Shown here: positions 34,827-42,901 of the stretch, piece by piece | How positions within the stretch are numbered: position 1 is the stretch's first letter | Layout: every line of letters begins with the position of its first letter | DNA from: Mycolicibacterium hodleri | GTDB lineage: Bacteria > Actinomycetota > Actinomycetes > Mycobacteriales > Mycobacteriaceae | NCBI RefSeq assembly: GCF_006439015.1 | Contig: NZ_RCZG01000001.1 | Coordinates: 186,001-250,000, forward strand | Direction of reading: 5' to 3' | DNA: 64,000 nt | Program-made: the position numbers and the translations under genes | The notes under the pieces: generated by a model | The model's database searches: none | The model's input: only the letters and a program-made list of their open reading frames with translations | Told to the model about the DNA's origin: nothing

Positions 34827-35776
34827 TGGTGTCAGAGGACCTCGCGCGACGCTTCCTGCACGTCAACCTCAACTGCGAATCGCTGGACGCCACCGAGCAT
34901 GTGTACGCAGGTCATCTCGGCCTCGCCGCCAGGATGCGCACCGACCGGAAAGTGGCTACCGATGGCACGATCCTCGGTATCGAAGGTGGCGAAACCTTTT
35001 GTGAGACATCATTTCTCTACGATTCACGTGGTGGCCGTGGCGGCTGCGCGTTGGAGGCCATCGAGTTCGACAGCCCGGGGCTGATACGCGATCCGAGCAG
35101 CGATCCCACTCGCCCGGGCATCCGGTCGGTGTTGCTCACCGTGGCAGACCTCGACTCCGCCGTCGCACGATTGCGCGACGGTGGTAACGCGGTGAGCGAG
35201 AGCGTCGATGGTCTGATCTCGGGCACCAGATCAGTGCTTGCGATCGACCCGGACGGCGTCGTCATCGAAATCGCCGAAGCCCCAAGCGAAAAGCCGGGTG
35301 CGTTGTTCGCGGGCATTCGCATTGCCGCGATCGACGCGGTGAAGACGGGTGATTTCCTCATAGCGATCGGCTTCACCGAGGTGGAGGCGCCGAATCCGGC
35401 CAAGGTGGCCGGTGAGCAACTCGCACCCGGCGGGTCGAGTGACCCGGTCGAATGCGTCGTGGCGAGGTATTCGCTCGCCGAGGATGGCCATCAGTTCAGC
35501 CTCTCCGTCGTGCAGCATCCGGACACCAGTCGTGAGGAACCGGTGCCGTGGGGCGGCAACCGCCAGGGTCTCTACCGGTGCGCCTTGCGGGTGGAGAACA
35601 CCGAGAAGGCCATGAGTTTGGTGCCGGACGCCGTCGAGGTGATGGGCGAACCCGTGTGGTGCCCGTTGCCGGGGACGAAGATCGAGGGGCTCTACATCTC
35701 GTTCCTTCGCTCTCCCGACGGCGTAGTGTTCGAGTTCGTCGAGCGGCCGTTGAGCTTCTTCACCCGCCGAGACTGA
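34826..35776 (+). CDS. VOC-superfamily (glyoxalase/dioxygenase fold) protein
   Basis: A 316-residue protein with two repeated beta-alpha-beta-beta-beta modules: RRFLHVNLNCESLDATEHVY, then LTVADLDSAVARLRDGGNAV and DPDGVVIEIAEA; the second includes SPDGVVFEFVERPLSF. VOC proteins include glyoxalases, epimerases and extradiol dioxygenases. The first-half His (FLHVNLNC) and the Glu residues at the ends of DGVVIEIAE and DGVVFEFVE are candidate metal ligands. GTG 34826 overlaps the CoA-transferase stop. It is third in its operon; the reaction is unknown. Confidence 0.78.
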   Translation: MVSEDLARRFLHVNLNCESLDATEHVYAGHLGLAARMRTDRKVATDGTILGIEGGETFCETSFLYDSRGGRGGCALEAIEFDSPGLIRDPSSDPTRPGIRSVLLTVADLDSAVARLRDGGNAVSESVDGLISGTRSVLAIDPDGVVIEIAEAPSEKPGALFAGIRIAAIDAVKTGDFLIAIGFTEVEAPNPAKVAGEQLAPGGSSDPVECVVARYSLAEDGHQFSLSVVQHPDTSREEPVPWGGNRQGLYRCALRVENTEKAMSLVPDAVEVMGEPVWCPLPGTKIEGLYISFLRSPDGVVFEFVERPLSFFTRRD

Positions 35777-35825
35777 AACCACCGCGCCCATTACTCGATC
35801 TTTCCCGCAGTAGTTGCAGTTTCGG
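35769..35825 (+). repeat. Left copy of 57-bp imperfect direct repeat
   Basis: Begins GAGACTGAA and ends AGTTGCAGTTTCGG. It aligns without gaps to 36717-36773 (41 of 57 identical by eye). The copy overlaps the stop codon of the VOC gene. The two copies bracket the single gene 35859-36707. Confidence 0.8.
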
Positions 35826-35858
35826 TGACGTGTCGGTGTTCCGTGCCAGCGTGGGCGC

Positions 35859-36707
35859 ATGGGAGACATCTTTCGGGGCACCGAGGCGATTGCAGGAGGT
35901 GACCTCACCGAGTACGCATTGCGGCGCTGGTATCAGCCGATCTTTCGCGACGTCTATGTTCCGAAACGGCATGCCGCCACGGTCCTCGACCGCACCCACG
36001 GAGCGTGGCTGTGGTCGAGGAGAAGGGCCGTCATCACGGGTGTCGCTGCATCGACGTTGCATGGTGCGGAGTGGGTCGACGATGACGTCCCCATCGAGCT
36101 GCTGCTGAACTACACCCATCCTCCGCGGGGCATCGTGGCGAGGAACGAGACCACCGCCGACGACGAGACGATGCGTATTGGGAAGCGTGCTGTGACCACC
36201 CCCGCGCGGACTGCGTTCGACCTCGGCCGACACCTCGAGCGCGGTCAGGCTCTCGCGAGACTCGACGCGTTGATGCGTGCGCGGCCGTTCTCCGTCGAGG
36301 ACGTGATGTTGTTGGACAAGCGCTACCCAGGCGCCCGCGGGGTGCGCCGTTTGCGGGAGCTGCTCCCGCTGGTCGACGGTGGCGCGATGTCGCCGAGGGA
36401 AACTCGGCTGCGCCTGTTGTTCATCGACGCCGGCTTTCCCACACCCACCACGCAGATTCCCGTCGTCGATGAACGCGGCCGACACGTCCGCACCCTCGAC
36501 ATGGGGTGGGAGGAGTTCAAGGTCGCCGCCGAGTACGACGGGGATCAACACCGCACGGACCGCGTGCAGTACGTGAAGGACCTCAGAGTTTGGCCGATAC
36601 TCCAACGCCTGGGCTGGGACGTTACCCGCGTCATCAAGGAAGATCGCGATGGCGACGTCATCGCCCGGACTCGCTCGGCGATGGTGGCCCGCGGCTGGAA
36701 ACCGTAA
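35859..36707 (+). CDS. AbiEi/DUF559-like protein with endonuclease-type fold
   Basis: A 282-residue protein. The N-terminal half resembles AbiEi-type antitoxin/winged-helix proteins (ITGVAASTLHGAEWV; TTPARTAFDLGRHLERGQAL). The C-terminal half resembles the DUF559/Vsr-like PD-(D/E)XK fold: PRETRLRLLFIDAG (Glu ~181), LDMGWEEFKVAAEYDGDQH (Asp ~214, Glu ~225, Asp ~227), then QYVKDLRVWPILQRLGWDV. Such genes are common orphans in mycobacteria with no proven function. No toxin gene is adjacent. It is bracketed by 57-bp direct repeats and has no operon link to its neighbours, suggesting independent mobility. Confidence 0.8.
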   Translation: MGDIFRGTEAIAGGDLTEYALRRWYQPIFRDVYVPKRHAATVLDRTHGAWLWSRRRAVITGVAASTLHGAEWVDDDVPIELLLNYTHPPRGIVARNETTADDETMRIGKRAVTTPARTAFDLGRHLERGQALARLDALMRARPFSVEDVMLLDKRYPGARGVRRLRELLPLVDGGAMSPRETRLRLLFIDAGFPTPTTQIPVVDERGRHVRTLDMGWEEFKVAAEYDGDQHRTDRVQYVKDLRVWPILQRLGWDVTRVIKEDRDGDVIARTRSAMVARGWKP

Positions 36708-36716
36708 GCGCATTAC

Positions 36717-36773
36717 GAGACTGAAGCCACCGTGCAGGCTACTCGCATGTGTTCGCGCCAGTTGCAGTTTCGG
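36717..36773 (+). repeat. Right copy of 57-bp imperfect direct repeat
   Basis: Begins GAGACTGAA ten bases after the stop of the nuclease-like gene and ends AGTTGCAGTTTCGG. It has the same length and order as the left copy at 35769-35825, with differences concentrated in the middle (positions 20-43). Confidence 0.8.
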
Positions 36774-36785
36774 CGCAAAGGGGTA

Positions 36786-37685
36786 TTACCGCCCAGCGAG
36801 CCCTCGCGGTGAGGTCCCGTACAGCCAGCTCACCGCTTGACCGATCTCCGAGAACAACAGTGAAACACCATCTTTCGCGTGATATGCGCCGGGTGCTTCG
36901 GTGAAACCCTCGATGCGGGTGAGCTTGTCGCCGTTGATGCGCAGGATCTGCCCGGTCAGCCAGGACGATTGTGCGGATTGCAACCAGGCCACCACCGCGG
37001 AGCTGCGGGCGGGATCCAGCGCGGGATCATCAGCCCGACCGCCGAAGACGTCGGCGGTCATCCGCGACATTGCCAACGGCGAAATAGCGTTGACGGCAAC
37101 GCCGTAACGCTGTGCCTCCAGCGCGGTGACCACCGTCAGGTTGGCGATCGCGGCTTTGGCGGCACCGTAGGCACTCTGGCCGACATTGCCCCACAAACCT
37201 GCACCGGAGACCGTGTTGACGATGTGCGCGTCAATCGGGTTGCCTGCCTTGAACTGTGCCCGCCAGTACTCACAGGCGTGCTTGGTCACGGCGAAGGTGC
37301 CCTTGAGATGTACGGCGATGACGGCGTCCCAGTCGGCCTCGGTAGAGGCGGCGACCAACGAATCACGCAGAATGCCAGCGTTGTTCACCACACCGGTCAG
37401 CGAGCCGAAGGTGTCGACGGCGGTCGTGATCATGTCGGCGACGTCCTCCCACGTCGACACCGAACCGGTGTGGGCGACCGCCTTGCCGCCGGCCGCTTCG
37501 ATCTCGGCGACGACATCGGCCGCGGGGCCCGCCCCGTCACCGCTGGAACCGTCCCGGCCGACACCGGGGTCGTTCACGACGACGGCTGCACCCTGTCGGG
37601 CCAGCTCGAGGCAGTGTCCACGGCCGATGCCCCGTCCGCCTCCGGTCACCAGGACGACCTTGCCGGTCAACGCAGCGTCAGGCAT
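36786..37685 (-). CDS. Short-chain dehydrogenase/reductase
   Basis: A 299-residue SDR: VLVTGGGRGIGRGHCLELAR, VNDPGVGRDG, VVNNAGILRDS, the catalytic Ser in VNTVSGAGLWG and QSAYGAAKAAI (Tyr and Lys). The extended C-terminus and the GVGRDGSSGDG loop after strand 2 match 17-beta-HSD4/MFE-type 3-hydroxyacyl-CoA dehydrogenases. It is last in the 42779-36786 operon. It probably oxidises a hydroxyacyl-CoA produced upstream. Confidence 0.93.
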   Translation of the reverse strand: MPDAALTGKVVLVTGGGRGIGRGHCLELARQGAAVVVNDPGVGRDGSSGDGAGPAADVVAEIEAAGGKAVAHTGSVSTWEDVADMITTAVDTFGSLTGVVNNAGILRDSLVAASTEADWDAVIAVHLKGTFAVTKHACEYWRAQFKAGNPIDAHIVNTVSGAGLWGNVGQSAYGAAKAAIANLTVVTALEAQRYGVAVNAISPLAMSRMTADVFGGRADDPALDPARSSAVVAWLQSAQSSWLTGQILRINGDKLTRIEGFTEAPGAYHAKDGVSLLFSEIGQAVSWLYGTSPRGLAGR

Positions 37686-37700
37686 CTCTCGTCATCTCCT

Positions 37701-38894
37701 TCATCGTGAGAACAATTGAGTGATCGCGTGTCGCCGCTGCGACCAGTCGGCTCCGCGCAGGTCGGCCTGGCCGGACTCCGTGACGATCACGTCGACGTCG
37801 TGGGCGGGTGTGGATGCGGGGCGGCTCAATTGCTCCACCAGGGGGGAGCGGCCATTGGTCACCGACGGTACGGCGATGATCGACAACCCGCCGCGGCTCA
37901 TCGCACCCGCGGCGCAGTAGTCGGGGTGCCCCCCGATGCCGCCGACCACCTTGTCGCCGACGCCCTCGACGTTGATCTGGCCATAGGGGTCGATCTCGAT
38001 GGCGGTGTTCACCGCGATGAATGGCTCGCCGCGCGATAGCCGGCTGAGGTCATGCGTGTAATCGATGCCGCGCAGAATGCGCTTGTCGTCCGCCCAGTCG
38101 TAGAGGATGTCGCTGCCCATCAGGTAGGTCGCCGACGGTGTGCCGGCCAACATTCCGCGCCGTTCGAGATCGACGACGGCGTCGGTCAGCAGTCCGGTGT
38201 CGATCTGCAGCGGCACCGTCGTGCGGTTGAGCAGCGCGGTGCCCAACTGGCCGGGCCCGTATTGCAGCCGGGCCCCGGCTGGGACGAACCTCAGCACGGC
38301 GTCGGCGAGGGCGTCGTGCACCGCCTCGGGTGCCTTCGGGGCCAGCCGGACCGGACCGTCGACGGTGCGGCCGACCACCGTGACTTGGGCGCCATTCAGC
38401 GCAGGCAGGGCGCTGGCCATCGGCGCCGTGCGGTCGACGATCGCCAGGACGGGCACTCCGGCAGCCATGAGTTCACGCTGCCAGGACACCTCGGTGCCGA
38501 AGTGCAGTTCGCCGTCGCGTTCGACGAGACGGGTGATCAGCAGGTCGGGCCGCAGAGCCCCGGAGAGCAGTGCGCCGAAGGCCGAGACTCGGGTGGGGAC
38601 GAAACGTGCTGTCGGCGTGCGTAGTACGTCACGGACACCCCAACCGGGCATCAGCGCTGCGACCTCGCCGAAGGCGTCTGCCGCCAGTCCGGCCACGGGT
38701 GCGGGCAGCCAGCCGAGCACCAATCGTACCGAGTCGACGTCGCGGGCTGCCGCACTGAGTGCCGCGCCGACCGATGCGCCGTCGTCCAGGGTGCGCACCG
38801 CCCCGACACCGTCGCCCATCGCCACGGTGATCCCGGGCCGCAACACCTCGCGCAGCGTCGCCGCCAGACCGGCCTGCGTTGTCAGAGAGCTCAA
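37701..38894 (-). CDS. Acetyl-CoA hydrolase/4-hydroxybutyrate CoA-transferase family protein lacking the catalytic Glu
   Basis: A 397-residue protein related to class I acetyl-CoA hydrolases/CoA-transferases, with AcetylCoA_hyd_C landmarks (AIEIDPYGQINVEGVGD, GGIGGHPDYCAAGAMSRGG, HDVDVIVTESGQADLRG). Family members normally have a nucleophilic Glu in a HTEM/HSEL-like motif before SDGVVDL. Here the matching segment is QIDTGLLTDAVVDL, with Gly near residue 234. Either the chemistry has changed or the enzyme no longer transfers CoA. The start is uncertain: TTG 38894 follows GAGGG; TTG 38918 is the alternative. The longer open frame is shadow of the ACAD. Confidence 0.82.
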   Translation of the reverse strand: MSSLTTQAGLAATLREVLRPGITVAMGDGVGAVRTLDDGASVGAALSAAARDVDSVRLVLGWLPAPVAGLAADAFGEVAALMPGWGVRDVLRTPTARFVPTRVSAFGALLSGALRPDLLITRLVERDGELHFGTEVSWQRELMAAGVPVLAIVDRTAPMASALPALNGAQVTVVGRTVDGPVRLAPKAPEAVHDALADAVLRFVPAGARLQYGPGQLGTALLNRTTVPLQIDTGLLTDAVVDLERRGMLAGTPSATYLMGSDILYDWADDKRILRGIDYTHDLSRLSRGEPFIAVNTAIEIDPYGQINVEGVGDKVVGGIGGHPDYCAAGAMSRGGLSIIAVPSVTNGRSPLVEQLSRPASTPAHDVDVIVTESGQADLRGADWSQRRHAITQLFSR

Positions 38895-38922
38895 CTGGAC
38901 CCTCGACTCTTCGCGCAAGCGC

Positions 38923-40080
38923 TCATTTCGGCAAGCCCAGAACCCGCTCACCCAGAATGTTGCGCTGGATCTCGCTGGTTCCGCCCAAGATGGTCTGCGC
39001 CCGGCCGACGAGCATCGCGTGGACCAGTGGGGCGGCGTCGGAATCGTCACCGGGATCGACGCAGGCATCGGTGCCGAGCACTTCCGTGGCCATGTCGCCG
39101 AGGGCGCGGTCGGTCTCCGAAGTCATCAGCTTGAGCACCGAAAATGCCGATGATCCGGTGTCGCCGGCCTCGATGGCCCGCTGCCAGGTGAAGCGCAGCA
39201 GCCACATGCGACTCCACAGCTTGGTCATCGACCGACTCAGCACGGGATCGAGGAGGTTACGGTCGCGTGCGGCCTGCATCATCTGCTCGTGCAGCTTGAA
39301 CATCGACACCGCCTGGGAGCCCAGCGTCAGCCGTTCGCGACCCAGCGTCACCATGGCGATCGTCCAGCCTTGGCCTGCCTCGCCGATCAGCGCGTCGTCG
39401 GTGAGCTCGACGGCATCGAAGAACACCTCGTTGAACTTGCTCTCGCCGTCGAGTTGGGTAAGCGGTCGCACCGTTACCCCTGCGGCATCCATCGGCACGA
39501 TGAACATGCTCAGGCCGCGGTGGCTTTCGGGCCCGGTTCTGGCCAGCAACAGGCCGTACCTGGCCGAGTTCGCTGCCGAACTCCACACCTTCTGGCCGTT
39601 GACGAGCCAGCCGCCGGCGGTCTTCTCCGCCTTGGTCCGCACGCCGGCCAGATCCGAGCCCGCGCCCGGCTCGGAGAAGAGCTGCGTCCAGACGTCGTCG
39701 CCCAGGCGGATCGGCTCCAGGTACTGGGCCTTCTGTGCATCGGTGCCGAACGTGATCAACACCGGGCCGGCCAGGTCGATCGCCGTGATCCCGAGTTGCC
39801 GCGGGACACCGGCGCGGGCGCACTCGTCGGCGAAGACCGCCTGTAGCGCCACGGAGGCGTCCCGGCCGCCGTATTCGACCGGCCAGTGCAGGCACACGAG
39901 ATCGTGCTCGGCGAGGTACTTGTGCCAGGCTCGGCCCGGCCCGACGTCCGCATCGGTCGGCGTCGGCCCGTAGTTGCGCAACCCGGTCGGTTTCTCGGCG
40001 TTCTCGAGAAATGAACGGATCTCGGCCCGCAGGGCCTCGATGTCTTCGATGTCACTCACCCCATGTTTGTTGGTAGTCAA
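38923..40080 (-). CDS. Acyl-CoA dehydrogenase, second gene of an adjacent pair
   Basis: A 385-residue ACAD (from TTG 40080; 378 residues if GTG 40059 is used). It has VWTQLFSEPGAGSDLAGVRT, NGQKVWSSAANSARYG and TILGGTSEIQRNILGERVLG, the signature of the SEPGAGSD-type subunit. Its neighbour 40099-41253 supplies the IHGG-type subunit. The TTG start has no clear Shine-Dalgarno, so the GTG is plausible. The pair should form a heteromeric dehydrogenase. Confidence 0.92.
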   Translation of the reverse strand: MTTNKHGVSDIEDIEALRAEIRSFLENAEKPTGLRNYGPTPTDADVGPGRAWHKYLAEHDLVCLHWPVEYGGRDASVALQAVFADECARAGVPRQLGITAIDLAGPVLITFGTDAQKAQYLEPIRLGDDVWTQLFSEPGAGSDLAGVRTKAEKTAGGWLVNGQKVWSSAANSARYGLLLARTGPESHRGLSMFIVPMDAAGVTVRPLTQLDGESKFNEVFFDAVELTDDALIGEAGQGWTIAMVTLGRERLTLGSQAVSMFKLHEQMMQAARDRNLLDPVLSRSMTKLWSRMWLLRFTWQRAIEAGDTGSSAFSVLKLMTSETDRALGDMATEVLGTDACVDPGDDSDAAPLVHAMLVGRAQTILGGTSEIQRNILGERVLGLPK

Positions 40081-40098
40081 TGCTTTTGGTCATCGGTC

Positions 40099-41253
40099 TC
40101 AGGCCAGCTTGGCCAGCGTCGCCAGTCGGTCCCAGTGCTGGGCAGGAGCCCCGAGCACCACCTCGTCGGTCCGCGCCCTCCTGAAGTAGAGGTGGGCGGG
40201 GTCCTCCCAGGTGAAGCCGATGCCACCATGGATCTGGACATTGGCGCTCACCGCGTCGCGTAGAGCCTCGGAGCACACCGCCTTGGCCATGCTGGCGCGC
40301 CAGCTCGACTCACCCGCCGCGCTGCTGTCGCCCGAGCCATCGAGGGCCTCCAGCGCAGCCCGTGACGCCGACCGCGCCCACTCGAGATCGACCAACATGT
40401 CGGCGCATTTGTGCTTGATGGCCTGGAAGCTGCCGATCGGCTTGCCGAACTGCTCGCGCGTGCAGGCGTAGGCGGTGGCGATCTCGAGCACCCGCTCGCA
40501 GGCGCCGACCTGTTCGGCGGACAACACGGCCAGCGTCACCTCGACGTTGCGTTCGATGACGGCATCGATGGAGCCTTCGCCGGAGATTCGCGCCGCGGGC
40601 GCCGCGGTCAAGGTGATGGTGGCCATCGGTCTGGTGCCGTCGAGCACCCGTTCGGCCTCGGTCACGACGCCGTCCGCGGTGGGGTCGAGCAGGAACACCG
40701 CAGGTTCACCGTCGTCCGTCGTGGCGACGACGACGAGGTCGTCGGCGGCAGTGCCGCCCATGACGTGGCGGACCGTGCCGTCGATGCACCACCCCTCGCC
40801 GTTCGGGGTGGCGCTCAGCGTCACTGCGGAGCGACGCCACAGCCCGCCTTCCCCGGTCAGGGCCGCCGCGGCGGTGCGGCGTCCTTCGACCAGTTCCGTG
40901 AACCGTTTGTCGGCGTCCGGGTCGTGCTCGGTGAGGTCCAGAAGCAGGCCCGTGGCCAGCACCACCGAGCTCGTGAAGGGCACCGGGGCCAGCGCGCGGC
41001 CCAGTTCTTGCGCGACCACGCCCAGTGCGGACGCGCCGTAACCCGCGCCGCCCAAGTGCTCGGGCAGCGCGATGGCGGCCACCCCGACCTGGTTGCAGAG
41101 CACGTCCCACAGCGCCGTGTCGAATCCGGAACTCTCGCCGCCACCTTCGCCGTAGGCGACGCTGCGCACCCGCTCTTCGGGCGACAGCCGCTCACAGACC
41201 GAGCGCACGGACTGCGCGAGCTCGTGGCGTTCGTCCTCTGTCAACGTCGTCAA
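40099..41253 (-). CDS. Acyl-CoA dehydrogenase, first gene of an adjacent pair
   Basis: A 384-residue ACAD of the IHGG type: IALPEHLGGAGYGASALGVV, CTREQFGKPIGSFQAIKHKC and VQIHGGIGFTWEDPAHLYFR. The start is TTG 41253, which overlaps the upstream ligase stop as TTGA and has AGGAGG six bases upstream. It lacks the SEPGAGSD loop and therefore needs its partner at 38923. It is strongly similar in architecture to 13981-15096. Confidence 0.93.
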   Translation of the reverse strand: MTTLTEDERHELAQSVRSVCERLSPEERVRSVAYGEGGGESSGFDTALWDVLCNQVGVAAIALPEHLGGAGYGASALGVVAQELGRALAPVPFTSSVVLATGLLLDLTEHDPDADKRFTELVEGRRTAAAALTGEGGLWRRSAVTLSATPNGEGWCIDGTVRHVMGGTAADDLVVVATTDDGEPAVFLLDPTADGVVTEAERVLDGTRPMATITLTAAPAARISGEGSIDAVIERNVEVTLAVLSAEQVGACERVLEIATAYACTREQFGKPIGSFQAIKHKCADMLVDLEWARSASRAALEALDGSGDSSAAGESSWRASMAKAVCSEALRDAVSANVQIHGGIGFTWEDPAHLYFRRARTDEVVLGAPAQHWDRLATLAKLA

Positions 41254-42779
41254 CGGGTTCCTCCTGCTATTCGTCTGGCTAGCTCCGACTTGGCGACCTT
41301 GCCCAGGCCGGTCAGCGGAAAGTCGTCGACGACGACCAACCGCTCCGGCCACTTCTGCTTCATCAGTCCTCGTCCATCGAGGAACGTGCAGAGCTCGTCG
41401 AGGGTGACGTCGCGATGACGTTGCGACCGCCTCACCACCGCGCAGACCAGCTCGCCGCGCAGGTCGTCCGGCTGCCCGAGTACCGCGATCTGGTCGACGA
41501 GTGGGTGGGCCAGCAGTTCGCTCTCGATCTCATCGGGTGCGATGTTCTCGCCCTTGCGGATGATGAGGTCCTTCGTCCGGCCGGTGACCACGATGCGGCC
41601 GTCGGCACGTAGGTGGCCGCGGTCACCGCTACGGAACCAGCCGTCACTGGTCACGGCGTGCTCCCACTGCGCAGAGTTCAGGTAGCCCGGCGTCAGATTG
41701 TCGCCGCGCAGCTCGATCTCGCCGCTCGCACCGATCCGGACCTCCGAACCCGGGATCGGTCGGCCGGTGGTCTGGGCCAGCTGCTCGTCGGTGTCGGTGG
41801 ACTCGCTAACGCAAATCGTGGGCGCCTCGGTCATTCCATAGGCGTGCACGATGGGGATCTTCAAGTGCTGGCGCACGCGCCGGTGTACCTGGGGCGGGCA
41901 CGGCGCGCCACCGCCAATCAACATCCGCAGCGACGGCATGAGCAATTCGGTTGTCGGCGAGGCCATTTGGGCAGCTAGAAGCATCTGATAAAGCGCCGTA
42001 CTGGCGCCGGACACCGTGACGCAGTGCTCGGCGATCAGCCGCGGCAGGTCGTCGGCGGTGACCTTGGGCACCAGCAGCACCGGGAAGTCGCCGAGTAGCG
42101 CAGCGGCGAGGTACACCATGCCGCCGACGTGTGCGATGGGGAAGGCGATGTTGCCGACCTCCCGCGGATGGCTGCCCAGCCCGATGTGTGCGACGTAACC
42201 GCGTGCGGCGCTGAGCAACGTGGCGTCGGTATGGCGCACGCCCTTCGGTCGGCCCGTGGTGCCGGAGGTGAAGTACACCCAGCTCGCTTCTGTCGCGGTA
42301 GGCGGGCGCGCCAGTTCAGGGTGCGGTGAGCGCATCGACGTCTGTAACTGCTCGACGATGTCGGCGGGCACGATGACGGTGCGCACCCCGGCCGGCGTAT
42401 TGGCGACCGTCGACTCGTCGACCAGGAGGATGTCGGCTCCGGCGACCTCGATCGCGGTACGCACCTCACGGGCCCGGTAGAGGTGCAGTACCGGTGCTTG
42501 GACGACGGGCGTGCGGGCGAGCGCCAGCATCACCACCGCTGCTTTGACGTCCGAGGGCAGCTGCCAGGCGACCGTCATCCCCGGCCGAACGCCGACGTCC
42601 CACAGCCAACGCGTGGCCGCCGTCGACAGCGCGGCGACCTCGCTCAACGTCAACGTCGCGCCCGAGACGTCCAGCAGCAGTGGACGATCCGGACGGCAGG
42701 CGGCGCCCTCGTCCAGCAGATCGGCGATGGTGCCAGCGGGCGGGGGAGAGCGAAGCGACTCCGGGCATCTGACCATCAC
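41250..42779 (-). CDS. Acyl-CoA ligase (AMP-binding; cyclohexanecarboxylate/FadD-like)
   Basis: A 509-residue ANL ligase with WVYFTSGTTGRPKGVRHTDA (P-loop), VHAYGMTEAPTICVS (A5), FRSGDRGHLRADGRIVVTGR, KDLIIRKGENIAPDEIESEL (A8) and the catalytic Lys in DFPLTGLGKVAKSELAR. The RKGENI hinge and overall layout resemble cyclohexanecarboxylate/short-chain acid CoA ligases. GTG 42779 has AGGGAGG at good spacing; ATG 42776 is also possible. It is first in the five-gene minus-strand operon that ends with the SDR at 36786. Confidence 0.93.
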   Translation of the reverse strand: MMVRCPESLRSPPPAGTIADLLDEGAACRPDRPLLLDVSGATLTLSEVAALSTAATRWLWDVGVRPGMTVAWQLPSDVKAAVVMLALARTPVVQAPVLHLYRAREVRTAIEVAGADILLVDESTVANTPAGVRTVIVPADIVEQLQTSMRSPHPELARPPTATEASWVYFTSGTTGRPKGVRHTDATLLSAARGYVAHIGLGSHPREVGNIAFPIAHVGGMVYLAAALLGDFPVLLVPKVTADDLPRLIAEHCVTVSGASTALYQMLLAAQMASPTTELLMPSLRMLIGGGAPCPPQVHRRVRQHLKIPIVHAYGMTEAPTICVSESTDTDEQLAQTTGRPIPGSEVRIGASGEIELRGDNLTPGYLNSAQWEHAVTSDGWFRSGDRGHLRADGRIVVTGRTKDLIIRKGENIAPDEIESELLAHPLVDQIAVLGQPDDLRGELVCAVVRRSQRHRDVTLDELCTFLDGRGLMKQKWPERLVVVDDFPLTGLGKVAKSELARRIAGGTR

Positions 42780-42800
42780 CGCCTGCCTCCCTTCTGGCTC

Positions 42801-42830
42801 TAAGTGCTAAATATATAACTAATTGTACGG
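42801..42830 (-). promoter_or_regulatory. AT-rich operator/promoter candidate upstream of ligase operon
   Basis: GCTAAATATATAACTAAT at 42806-42823. Its first 16 bases match the minus-strand element at 23641-23658 in 14 positions. It lies 22-51 bases upstream of the ligase start and between two minus-strand genes, so it probably drives or regulates the 42779-36786 operon. Confidence 0.45.
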
Positions 42831-42901
42831 TGCGTGTTCCTGCTGTTGACCTTGTCGAGTGACAGGTCTTCAGCTGGTCTGGGGTCTGCTCCTTGGTCGG
42901 G

